A stretch of 64,000 bases of DNA from Apis mellifera. Taxonomy: Eukaryota; Arthropoda; Insecta; Hymenoptera; Apidae. Numbering within the stretch: the first letter of the stretch is position 1; the number at the start of each line of letters is the position of its first letter. Shown piece by piece: positions 1 to 10,794 of the stretch. Below the pieces are notes generated by a model, which was not told the origin of the DNA, made no database searches, and saw only the letters and a list, made by a program, of their open reading frames with translations. The stretch covers positions 11,430,736 through 11,494,735 of the forward strand of contig NC_037642.1 in the NCBI RefSeq assembly GCF_003254395.2, read 5' to 3'. The translations under genes were made by a program, and so were the position numbers.

Positions 1-976
1 AGTTGATGCTAATCCTGAATTACGTGTAACTGAAAGAGATGTTTTAACATCATTAATAGAAGCTGATATCGATCCTGAACAAGCTCGAAAAATTTATAAA
101 AAACTTTCCTTCAAAAGCAAAGATAATTTATTGGTTTGTTCAGTATAAACTACAGCTATATATAATTTACAAAATTTCATTAGAATTTCATTATCAGTGT
201 GAATATTTTTTTTAGATTGACACGAATTCCATACAAGATTCAAATAATGAAATAGAAAAAAGCAATCAATTTAATTCCAATTTAATAGAATCATATAAGG
301 TATGCAAAATAAAATGAACAGAAAAAGATATCTATATCAATCTTAGATAATCATAAAATATGATATTCTATTATTATAAATATAAATATTTTTTAGTTCG
401 GAACGAAAATCGAAAAAGATGAAAATCAATTCAAAAATGAAAATTCAAATAATAAATATAGAATAGAAGAAAATGAACAATTTAATTCCAACTTCACAGA
501 ATATGAGGTAAACAAAATAAATAAAAAATATAAACGATCTTGTAGAATATAACGTTCCATTTTTATGAATATAAATATTTTTCAGATCAAAACGAAAATT
601 GAAAAAGATGAAAATCAATTCAAAAATGAAAATTCAAACAATGAATGTAAAATAGAAGAAAACAATTTAAATTCTAATTTAACAGGACATGAGGTATGTA
701 AAATAAATAAACACAAAAAATTTCTATGATTTGATGATCTTGTAGAACATAATATTCCATTTTATGAATATAAATATTTTTTAGATTGAAACGAAAATTA
801 AAAAAGATGAAAATCAACTTAAAGATAAAAATTTAAAAAAAAAATATAGAGTGAAAGAAGACGAACAACTTAATTTTGATTTAAAAGAATCACATGATGT
901 ACAAATAAATGAGCAAGAAAAAGCTTCTATGACTGATGATCTTATAATATTAAAGAATAAAAAAGTACAAATATAA
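1..976 (+). CDS. 3' end of an unrecognised gene with tandemly duplicated exons (partial)
   Basis: The gene enters from the left edge. Five coding exons can be joined, all in phase 0: 2-133, 216-299, 397-507, 586-693 and 785-976 (TAA at 974-976). Every junction has GT...AG. The first exon reads as an ordinary folded domain (starts VDANPELRVTERDVLTSLIE). The other four encode a charged, Asn/Lys/Glu-rich, low-complexity tail. Exons 3, 4 and 5 are clearly copies of one another: each begins with a form of (I/F)xTKI(E/K)KDENQ. Exon 2 is a shorter, more divergent relative. The introns are also alike, sharing a tract ending in tatgaatataaatatttttt before the acceptor, so exon and intron were duplicated together. 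I do not recognise the family; the 5' part lies outside the window. The tail is probably disordered. Confidence 0.6.
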
Positions 977-2623
977 AAGAATAGATATATAATGCTGAAC
1001 TAAGGAAATAAGTAACAATTTCTAAAATATATTTATATAAATTTAAATATTCATGTTGATTTTTCTATAAAGATATTATATTTTGACAAAAAAATTTAAA
1101 TATAGTTATTTTTTCTTTTATTATTAAAAATAAGTATTACATAAATATTTTCATTTAATTCTTTTATATTATTGTTTCTATTTATCTTATTCAAACAAAA
1201 TAAAATATATTATGAAAAAGTATATTTTACAGATGTACATATATAATTACAATATACATATATGTAATTAGATTCATTTGCAGTATTCATATATTAAATA
1301 TATATATATCTCAATTATAACATATGTTTATATATAACATATATATGTATAAACATTTATATATATAAACATTTTATATATATATATATACACACGTTTA
1401 CAATATTTGTAAAGATCATTATATTTAATGCATATATTGCATATGATACATTAGTTACAAAATTAAAACAATTATTGCTCTGATTTGTTCTTAATATATG
1501 TTTAAATGTAAATATACGTTTTTACTTATAACAAATTTATATATTTATAATGTTATTTAAAGTTTGATTTTAAATAATATTATATAAATTAAAAATTCAT
1601 TATATAATTAAATAGTAAATATCGAAAAAATAAATTTAAAAATGTAAATTAATAATTTTTGATTCTATATTAAGAAATATAATTATTTCATGTAAATATA
1701 TTATAAAATTCATTTTCAACCTAAAAAAATAATAAAAGAAATCTAAATTACAAAAACATATTAAAATAAGACAATTTCTTGAAACTTAATAGTAATAACA
1801 ATATATAGTAAATATCACTTTTTTTCTATTAATAGAATTATATTCTATTATTCTTTCTTCTTAATATTAAGATTTGATAATAACTAATCTGATATAAGAT
1901 AAAAATAATGTAAAAATAAAACAAAATATTATACAGAGTGCCCCATCACATCGAAAAATCGTTTAAATAGATAATTTATATTCTATACAATATTAAATTC
2001 ATATATTTTATATATGAAAATAAAAAAAAAAAATTCATACAAACATATGCTCTATTTGATCTTATTTTTGAGTTATACTTATTTTATATTAAAATAATTT
2101 TATCAAAAAATTAATTGAACTATTTATAAATGAAACTTAATACCAGATATTTTTTTATATATAAAATGTTTATTGACGATATCGAAATAAATTTAGCAAA
2201 AAAATAAAGGCTTTTAAAAAATAATATTTGAAGAAATAAAGAAGATAAAATTAATTAATGATGAAACATTTAGCTCACATTTGAATGCAAAGTCATTTTG
2301 AATATTTTTAATGAAGATAAAAGATAAAAAAAAATAATGGTAAAAGAAATATATAATATAAAAAAGAAATTTATTATTTATTGTTTATATGAAAACAAAA
2401 TCAAATAGAATATATGAACTTTTTTTTTATTTTTTTCATGTATTTATCCATCGAAGTATACGGGACATGCTGTATATAAGAAATTTAAATTACTTTTAAA
2501 ATAAAATATATTACATGCTATAATAATTATTTAGTTATGAAGAAACAATTACCAAGTTTTATAAAAATTTTATATCTATCAGCTGTGATTTTTTAAAAAA
2601 AACCTAAAAAAAATGTTTTTTTA
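977..2623. other. AT-rich intergenic DNA between convergent genes
   Basis: No coding signal was seen. This is the spacer between the end of the left-edge gene (+) and the end of the phosphatase gene (-), so it should hold both 3' UTRs. It is extremely AT-rich with short TA runs near 1300-1400. A possible pair of degenerate terminal inverted repeats lies at about 1931-1950 and 2459-2475 (see findings). Confidence 0.6.
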
Positions 2624-4455
2624 TCAACTACCATCAGATGCATTTGAAGACGAATCTTCAAGTTCTGGAGCATCAGGACCTCTATTTAATATACTTAAAA
2701 GATCTGTGACATGCCTTATAGTAAAATCTGGTTGTGGATCTTCTCTTAATAAGAATGGTTTATCCACTGTTGGAATCCAAATTGTACTACCTAAACCTGC
2801 TTCTATTCCACCTAGATAAAAATAATGACAAATCATTTTTTTATGATATTAATTCAAAATGCAAATATGATATTTGAATATAATATTTCTTAATAATTAA
2901 CGCGTTGTGTAATGAAAATATACGATAATAATATAATACCTAGAATATCAGTTTCCAATTTGTCACCAACCATTACACAACTGTCTGGTTTAACATTTAA
3001 AAATCGACACGCTTTTCGAAATATTTCTCTTTCAGGTTTTTCCCATGGTAAATCTCCTGATACAAGAATTATATCGAAATATTGTTCGAGTGAAAGTTTT
3101 CGTATTTTTTCCCATTGTGCATTAGAAGGACCATTAGTAATCAAACCTAAGAGATATTTTATCCTCAACTGACGAAGCATAGAAATTACATCTGATGCCA
3201 ACGTCAAATAATAATATCGTAGATATAACCATCGTTCGTAAATTTTTCTTGCTAGATATGAGTATTTTTCTCCAAGAGCTTTACTCCATAAAGTTATGCG
3301 CCAAATATCCAAAGTATGAACTACATTGTCAGGACATTTTCTAAAGAGCTTCAAATATGTTGTTGTAATCTTTATAGATATATCTTCAGGAATACCATAT
3401 TCTTGTGTTAGTTCCTCAGCCAACTGCAGATAAAGTTAAAATATCATTTATTAGATGTTATTCATTTTATGATATATAAATCAAGCAGTATAAAATAATG
3501 AACAAAATACAAAATACACACTAAAGGAAAATGAATGATTTCCACATTCAACACAGTCTAAAATAAGATATTTTAATAATTAAAAAAAATTATAAATGTT
3601 AAAAATTAATTTTATAAATATATTCAAAAATCACATATTGAATGTGGATTTTAATGGTTGAACCAAGCTCTTGGGAAGAAGGATACAAACGATCAGTTAG
3701 GAGTTTAGGTCACTTAATTCAGTTTTTGATGATTACCTAGAAAATGCATTGATTCATTGAAATACTCGAGCCGATTAGTGGACACTCGAAGTGGCACCCG
3801 CGGTCGTTGCTGTAATCACAACAAAATCAGTTGTGCCAACAACAAATTTATATTATTCCAACTTTCAAAACTTTACTCAATTGGATATTAAACATTTATA
3901 CTTATTACTGCAGATTTTGTCATACATCATGTTAAAATAAGAGATAACTTATACATGATTATGATTTAGGAAGTTTATCAAATTTAATTGTTAATTTAAT
4001 TTTTAAATAGAAAGGAAGGTAATATTTTAAAAGATAAAATTTTAAAAACAATTTATTTTAATAAAAAAACCATTTATTACTTTACAATGCCATTCATGTA
4101 TACATAAATTTATCAAATATGTACATTTTTAAAGTATATAAATTTTAAATATTATCAAACTTATACAAATTTTCAAATAGTTTATGAATTAATATAAAAT
4201 GTAAAAAAAAATTTATTTCAACATATATTATATCAATATTTAAATTCGTAAAATTATTTAATAAATAGAAATTGATAAATCTTTTGCTTGCCAAAAAACT
4301 ATTCTTACATATGATTACTAACAAAATTTATATTTGATATATGAAATTTTAGTTCACAGGATTGCAAAATTGTAGTTACTAAAATTAACTACTTGAACAT
4401 AAATATTACTATTTAATAAAATGAATTATTTTTATTGTGTTTTTATTATAATATG

Positions 4456-4512
<57 letters not shown>

Positions 4513-7500
4513 TAGAAATTCAAATAACTTGATAATAATTTTGTTTTATATAATATAATGTAAAAAACATATATAATATGTATACACAAATAAACATATT
4601 ACTTGATAACATAAGAATGGATTAACTATTTCAGCTATTTTATCAATATAAATATAAATATTTTCATTCAAAATATAATAGAATGTTTTTAGTCTCCAAA
4701 GAGATGTTTTCCCAGTTCCATCATACGATGATTTCTGCATACAGTTAAAGCTCCACGTTTCTTCAAAACAGAAGCAACATTTTCATCTGCTTTAACCAAA
4801 TGACATAAAAGATCTTCAAAAGCAAATTTTACATTTGGCTGAAGACTTCCTATCTTTATTTTCTTGAGGATTTCAATAATTTCTTCTACCCAACCTGACT
4901 CAAGAGTAAATTGTGAAAGCCAAGGTATGACTTGTAAGACTCCAGCCATTGTTTGCATTCCAAGAAACCATAATTCCATAAGTTCTAACCATTTTTCTTT
5001 ATATGACATGGCAACAACAAGTTCAGTTGGATCATTGCTTTCATCAATTATATATGCATCCCATAAAAATCTTATAGTAGCTTGAATATATCGACAAATA
5101 GAAAAATCATTTTTCTTAATACGTATTGCTTGCTGTTTCAATAATAACAATCCCAAAACTGCAAGATGACCATGCAATACTAGATTTTCAGGAATTTGTT
5201 TAAGTTCTGGAAGATTATTGAAAATAAATTTCAATAAAGAAATAAATGTTGGTGATTCTTCTACTAATTTTGCTTCTAATACGGTAATGTTCATTAAAAC
5301 ATTACACACAGAAACCATGGCTGTCCTTGAATCTTTTATTTCTTCTGATAGATGAAGTTCTAAATCTTCTTTTTCTGGTTCTTTTAAAATTTTTAATCTT
5401 TCTGATTTTGGTATTGGTGGTTTTTTTTGATGAACAATTGTCCAATGATAAGATAAACATTCAAACAAGACTTCTTCTTGTTTATGTTGAATTAAAATTT
5501 TTCTAGCATCTTCTTCTACAGCTAAATAACATAATGCTGGCAATAAAAGTCTCAATAAATCAATTTCACTTAAAGGATCATGAATAACTGATTCTCCAGA
5601 TGATGTTGCTTCATCACTTTTAAGTTTCGCATTTGCTTTAGCCTTTTCCGTTAATTTTCTATTTCTATATGCATAAAATGTATCATTAGCTATAGTTAAA
5701 ACATAAGGTAAAACTGTATAAACTTGAGAACGCATAGCTGTTGTTTCTTGGGCAAGCCATGCTGCCAGTACTCTTACTACAGCACAAATAAATATTCTTT
5801 CTTTAATATCTGTTATTTCTTTCATCTTGGATACTGCTGTGAGTAAACCTATAATTGCAGCAAATGCTCCTTTTAAAACAGTATATAATGATTGTTTTTC
5901 TTTCTGATCTAAATCCAACTGATCATTGGTAATATATGCAAGAGAAATTTCAATAATAATAAAACAAGATGTTATTAAATCTGCATTTGTCATTATACTT
6001 TTCAATTGTTTTCCTTCTATTTGCATTCTAACTTCTATAGATGTTAGTTGAATTAATAATAATAAAAATACTTTTGGTTTTTCTTTATCTAATAAAGTCC
6101 ATTCTGCTCCTAATAAATCTAGCATTACAGAAGCAAGTTTTAATGCTGGATCACGTTGATTTTTGCTTATTTTTGATCCAAGAATATCAGATAAAGCTTT
6201 ATGTATACTAGAAGGCCAAGATTCTTCTTTAGCAGTTTTACTAATTATATCCTTTGTACAAGACATTAGTAAAGCTTGCAAAATTGTACATAATTCAAAT
6301 TTTCTTTCTGTATGATCTGTTTCAAAATCTAATGCAATCTTATTTATTATAGCATGAAAAGGTGCAGTATCTGTTGCATCCCATGCTTCTGTACTAAATC
6401 TTTGAACTAAAGTAACTAAAATGTTTAAGGCCTTATCTGTTTGAAAACTTTTTTCTGAATAAATATCACACATTTTTGCAATAGCTTTATGTTCAATTAA
6501 AACTTGTTGTCCAGGAGAATATTGTGCAATATTTTGCAAACATGTATATGCTTCACTAACAATAATTAACATATTATCATCTGCATCTTCATCAGCTTTT
6601 GATACAATTTCAAGTAATGCAGGTACATGAACAATCATATCAGGGTGAGAAGCTAATTCTGATTCGCCACAAAATGCAGAAAGTATAGATAGTGCTACAG
6701 ATTTATATACTTGTGGAGGACAATCTACAGGAACTACTTGTGTAGATAACAATTTTGTTAAAAATTTAGTTCCAATAGCTTCAAATAACATTTTTTTTTC
6801 TGTTACTGTACAATCTTTACTATCCACCAATTTTGTAATCATAAATAAAGCAGCAAATTTTTCTGAATCAGATTCAACAGACTTTAAAATAGTCACATGC
6901 TTTTTCACATTCTTTGAAATACTCATGGTTATAATTTACTTTATTACAATTTAAAATGTAATTATAATTTAAATATTTTTATAATTTTACTTTTTTTATA
7001 TGATAACAATCTCCCAAATAAAATATAAAATATTAGAATATTAATATTTACCCAATAATATTTAACAAAGATTTAATAAAACTTGCATCTTTCACATGTC
7101 ACAGCTAAAAGCCAACTGGCAGTACTCCCAAACTTCCAAATCAAACCCCTTACGACTAGCCTTGCCCTTTGACACACTCACTTAAGCAGACAGAAATAAA
7201 GTTGTACTACCACAAATACTATTCCACAAACATATATAATTATTATTCAAATATGAATTGTTATTAGTATAAGGTTAACAATTTTCTTTAATTTTTTTTA
7301 GTTTGCTGTCAATTTTTAGTTTATCAATATCAATTACTTATTTATTAAAAAATAATATTAAAAATTATTCAAAATAATTTTATTTAATAGAATTTCATTG
7401 GAAAAAGATTTTAAATATATATATATAATCCTAGCATAACCTTTTCCGCATAATACAACGTGTGAATATAATTACGTTATACAACTAATTGTATCTTAAG

Positions 7501-8090
7501 AACGTCAAAATCTTTAGTAACGTGCTTACACGCTTTATCTACGTTATGTTGAGCGTCTGGACAGTAGGATCGGTCGAAAATAACCGTCCGAGAGAAAGCA
7601 CTATATCAGGGAGTCGGCTCGTATTACACAGAAGTTTCTATTTTCGTCGATCTTCGTATCCAAACGAAATTGAGAGATTAAATGTAAATTTAATTACCAT
7701 AAGATATTTTTTGAAACAATAAAAAATCTATTATAAAAGAAGAAATATATAAAATAATTAATAAATTAATAAAATGAGTGACCTTTACATTTTTCTAATT
7801 TCGAATAAAAAATTGAACTACTTTTCGCGCACTCTCCAGGAATGACATATATATATGTATATATATATACACATACACACATTTCTAGTATATTAACCAA
7901 TACTGACCGTTTATATATGTACACGCATACAGTTTTTGACACCAATAAAATTTCAAATATTTTAGCATACCTTTCGACATGTTTGATTGTCGCCTTTTCT
8001 GGTTTCGATGAGAGTATTGTCCAGATCAAAAAACACAGCGCTTATAGTTATGTTTGATGAACAAAAATGCTTCTTATGCAAAGTCGCCAT
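2624..8090 (-). CDS. NANP: HAD-family phosphatase, N-acylneuraminate-9-phosphatase-like
   Basis: Three exons join in frame on the minus strand: 8090-7971 (ATG at 8090, 40 codons, phase 0), 3423-2940 and 2811-2624, giving about 263 aa (human NANP is 248). All haloacid dehalogenase motifs are visible: motif I DLDNT with Asp22 and Asp24 (nucleophile and acid/base), motif II LITNGP near residue 136, the motif III Lys in PWEKPE near 169, and motif IV GDKLETDILGG near 192-202, followed by GIEAGLG. Spacing and sequence fit the subfamily with a helical cap that includes NANP, which removes phosphate from N-acetylneuraminate-9-phosphate in the cytosol. Substrate is inferred from family resemblance only. 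The 4.5 kb first intron contains the complete neurochondrin gene. The gene is head to head with RAD51, about 710 bp apart. Confidence 0.85.
3737..3809 (-). other. Possible cryptic or alternative exon in the phosphatase intron
   Basis: A GC-richer island stands out in AT-rich intron sequence. On the minus strand it has an acceptor (TGATTACAG) before 3809 and a donor (GTAATC) after 3737, enclosing 73 bp open in the phase-0 frame inherited from exon 1 (begins QRPRVPLRVS). Because 73 is not a multiple of 3, inclusion would shift the downstream frame. It could be a regulated poison exon, part of an alternative transcript, or chance. Confidence 0.25.
4459..4506. repeat. (AT)n microsatellite
   Basis: Uninterrupted AT dinucleotide run of about 48 bp, just downstream of the neurochondrin stop codon and inside the phosphatase intron. 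Confidence 0.95.
4689..6926 (-). CDS. NCDN: Neurochondrin homologue
   Basis: A single uninterrupted 745-codon ORF starts MSISKNVKKHVTILK and matches the neurochondrin family in length (human 729 aa) and character: leucine-rich, all-helical, armadillo-like throughout. Recognisable stretches include SEKFAALFMITKLV near the N-terminus, FCGESELASHPDM near residue 85, and a central KFELCTILQALLMS. Neurochondrins are cytosolic proteins linked in vertebrates to neurite outgrowth and signalling; the insect role is not shown by the sequence. The gene has no intron, which is unusual beside its neighbours. It sits wholly within the first intron of the HAD phosphatase gene on the same strand, so it needs its own promoter and 3' end inside that intron. 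The start was chosen because it is the first ATG after stop codons in AT-rich DNA. Confidence 0.85.
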   Translation of the reverse strand: MSISKNVKKHVTILKSVESDSEKFAALFMITKLVDSKDCTVTEKKMLFEAIGTKFLTKLLSTQVVPVDCPPQVYKSVALSILSAFCGESELASHPDMIVHVPALLEIVSKADEDADDNMLIIVSEAYTCLQNIAQYSPGQQVLIEHKAIAKMCDIYSEKSFQTDKALNILVTLVQRFSTEAWDATDTAPFHAIINKIALDFETDHTERKFELCTILQALLMSCTKDIISKTAKEESWPSSIHKALSDILGSKISKNQRDPALKLASVMLDLLGAEWTLLDKEKPKVFLLLLIQLTSIEVRMQIEGKQLKSIMTNADLITSCFIIIEISLAYITNDQLDLDQKEKQSLYTVLKGAFAAIIGLLTAVSKMKEITDIKERIFICAVVRVLAAWLAQETTAMRSQVYTVLPYVLTIANDTFYAYRNRKLTEKAKANAKLKSDEATSSGESVIHDPLSEIDLLRLLLPALCYLAVEEDARKILIQHKQEEVLFECLSYHWTIVHQKKPPIPKSERLKILKEPEKEDLELHLSEEIKDSRTAMVSVCNVLMNITVLEAKLVEESPTFISLLKFIFNNLPELKQIPENLVLHGHLAVLGLLLLKQQAIRIKKNDFSICRYIQATIRFLWDAYIIDESNDPTELVVAMSYKEKWLELMELWFLGMQTMAGVLQVIPWLSQFTLESGWVEEIIEILKKIKIGSLQPNVKFAFEDLLCHLVKADENVASVLKKRGALTVCRNHRMMELGKHLFGD
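7060..7720 (-). promoter_or_regulatory. Likely neurochondrin promoter / 5' UTR region
   Basis: Two islands of normal base composition (about 7081-7200 and 7441-7690) interrupt the AT-rich phosphatase intron just upstream of the neurochondrin ATG. Neither holds a convincing coding frame. Their placement fits an intronic promoter and 5' UTR for the nested gene. No core element was identified, so this is positional inference. Confidence 0.35.
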
Positions 8091-8801
8091 TTTTATTGTA
8101 TATAATAAATATGTTGTCAATCCAACGATGTTTCAACAAAGAATCGCGCATGAAAACATGTAGTGTTCATATAACAGTCCCCTTTTAAGAACACTTTAGG
8201 GATAAATATACAATTATCTTAATGGTCAGACGTCAGAACAGATATAATCTGTCTCGTCTCGACCTAATGCCTTTCGTTCCTGACCTTTTTCTCTTCCTTG
8301 ATTTCATTTCGAATGAAGAGACATCTTTAATAGAAACTTATAATGTTGATTGTCGATAAATGCGTAATCTAGTTTTTAGATTAAATTATATAGATTTACA
8401 GTAAAATAAAATATTATCAACAGAGTTAATTAAAAATATAAATTTTTATTCATATATTTTTTTATTTTATTCATATATTTACTTTGAATATAATAATAAT
8501 ATTATTAATAACATAATTGTCAAATATTAATAATATTAATAATAGTAAATATATTAGAAAAATTTGTAAATTACAATAAATTATTAAATATTTATTTATT
8601 TACTATAATTATTTATGAATTTAGTATTAAACAGTATATTATTTTTTAGGATAATAAATAATAATGCAAATTACATAAATTAAAACTACTTTGACATCAG
8701 TAATGGCGTCATAATATTTTGGCGCAAAGATAATACTTGCTTTGAATTCTTATTTTTGCATTAATAATTTTTATTATTTAAAGTGTATATTATATTATAA
8801 A
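8091..8801. promoter_or_regulatory. Divergent intergenic promoter region (phosphatase / RAD51)
   Basis: The ~710 bp between two divergent start codons. The part near the phosphatase start (8100-8340) has normal composition. The middle (8360-8650) is AT-rich. The part next to RAD51 carries an E2F-like site, listed separately. Confidence 0.5.
8717..8729 (+). promoter_or_regulatory. E2F-like site upstream of RAD51
   Basis: TTTTGGCGCAAAG, 73-85 bp upstream of the RAD51 ATG, fits the E2F consensus TTTSSCGC and is nearly palindromic. In animals E2F/DP drives S-phase genes including RAD51. Binding is inferred. Confidence 0.5.
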
Positions 8802-9954
8802 ATGTCAGCTATGGCATCTACTGCTAGTCTTCAAGGAGATGAAGAATTTGAAGAATATAATCCACAAGCAAAATTAATAAAAACTTTAGAAGTAATTTTT
8901 TTTTGTAACCTATATATATTACTTTTTTTCATTATAATTTTTAGATATTTATATGAAAGCATTTATATGATTAACTTATATTAAAATATAAAAATTATTT
9001 AATATATTTTTTGTTTAGGGAAATGGCATAACAGCAGGAGATGTAAAAAAATTAGAAGAAGCTGGTTATTATACTGTGGAAGCTGTAGCATATGCTCCTA
9101 AGAAATGTTTAATTGCTATCAAAGGAATTAGTGAAGCTAAAGCAGATAAAATTTTACAAGAAGCATCAAAATTAGTTGTAATGGGATTTAAAAGTGCGAC
9201 TGAAATTCATCAAACTCGATCAAATATAGTTTTTGTAACTACTGGTTCCAGTGAATTAGATAGATTATTAGGAGGTGGTATAGAAACAGGTTCTATTACA
9301 GAAATATTTGGAGAATTTAGATCAGGAAAGACTCAGTTATGTCATACACTTGCAGTCAATTGTCAATTACCTATAGATATGGGAGGTGCAGAAGGAAAAT
9401 GTCTTTATATAGATACAGAAGGAACTTTTAGACCTGAAAGATTAATTGCTGTTGCTGAAAGATATAAAATTGCAGGAGATTCTGTATTAGATAATGTAGC
9501 ATGTGCTAGAGCTTATAATACAGATCATCAAACTCAACTATTAATTCAAGCTAGTGCTATGATGACAGAATCTAGATATGCATTATTGATAGTAGATAGT
9601 GCAACTGGTTTATATAGAACTGAATATTCTGGAAGAGGAGAATTAGCTGCTAGACAAATGCATTTAGGCAGATTTCTTAGAATGTTACTTAGACTAGCTG
9701 ATGAACATGGTGTTGCTGTTGTTATAACCAATCAAGTTGTGGCACAAGTTGATGGTGCAGCTAGTATGTTTGGAGGAGATCAAAAAAAACCAATTGGAGG
9801 TCACATCATAGCTCATGCAAGTACTACAAGATTATATCTACGTAAAGGTAGAGGTGAAACTAGAATATGTAAAATTTATGATTCACCTTGTTTGCCTGAA
9901 AGCGAAGCAATGTTTGCAATAAATGCAGATGGCATTGGAGATGTTAAAGAATAA
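8802..9954 (+). CDS. RAD51: DNA repair recombinase RAD51
   Basis: Two exons, 8802-8891 and 9019-9954, join in phase 0 to give 341 aa (human 339). The product is the strand-exchange recombinase that forms filaments on single-stranded DNA during homologous recombination. Seen in order: a short acidic N-terminus, the helix-hairpin-helix domain (KGISEAKADKILQEA around residues 65-80), Walker A GEFRSGKT at about 128-135, the strand IDTEGTFRPER, Walker B LLIVDS at about 219-224, the L1 loop region around YSGRGELAARQMHL, and the L2 region with NQVVAQVDGAASMFGGDQ. Walker A has Ser where human RAD51 has Thr (GEFRTGKT), a conservative change. The C-terminal GIGDVKE matches the family. The start MSAMASTAS follows an in-frame stop-rich leader. 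DPP3 starts ~600 bp downstream on the same strand. Confidence 0.95.
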
Positions 9955-10559
9955 AAGACTTATTATTTTTTTATAAAAATCTATTTGTAAAAAAAATGTT
10001 TAAAATATGCCTTCCAAGAAAAATAATTTAATTTTTGTATTTAATATAATTACACTTTAAACTTTAAAGTTATCTAATTTGTTTTATTTTATAAAAATAA
10101 TGAATAAATAACATTATTATTAAATAACTATTGTGGTATATACAAAACTGTAATGAGAAAAATTAAATATAAAAAAAAATATATATTATATAATATAATT
10201 TATCATATTATATGATAAAATTTAATTTGTTTATATTTTTAATAATAAATTTGAATTTTATATTAAATATTTGTAAAGGAAAATTAGAAAATTTAAATTA
10301 AAAAAATAATTTAAAATCCATTATTAATCACTTGTAACTTTTGATAGAAGGTTAAGAACTAGATTATCTAGGAAATTTTGATAATTGTTCTTTTAAAGAT
10401 TTAAAAAATGATAGTTTATTATGTAATAATTTAATTATAAATAAGTTTAATTTTGTACATATGTATATATAAAAATACAATTAGTTGTTTTTATTAACAT
10501 TTTTTGGTTATTTTGGATAAATTGTAATGTTTAAATTATAATTTAATAAATGTGGAGAT

Positions 10560-10762
10560 ATGTTGTACACGTGGCCATTTTATTGGCAGAAGATTGTTTC
10601 GAAAACCAAGCTTCAACATTTCGTACGGACTTTTTCATTTAATATAACTGTTAAAATAAAAAAAAGTGGATCTATAATTTTAAATACAAATAAAAAAATT
10701 AAGCATTTCGAAAATAATTTTATTTCAAGGTGGGTTATGTGTCGTTTGATTTGTCATTGCTT

Positions 10763-10794
<32 letters not shown>

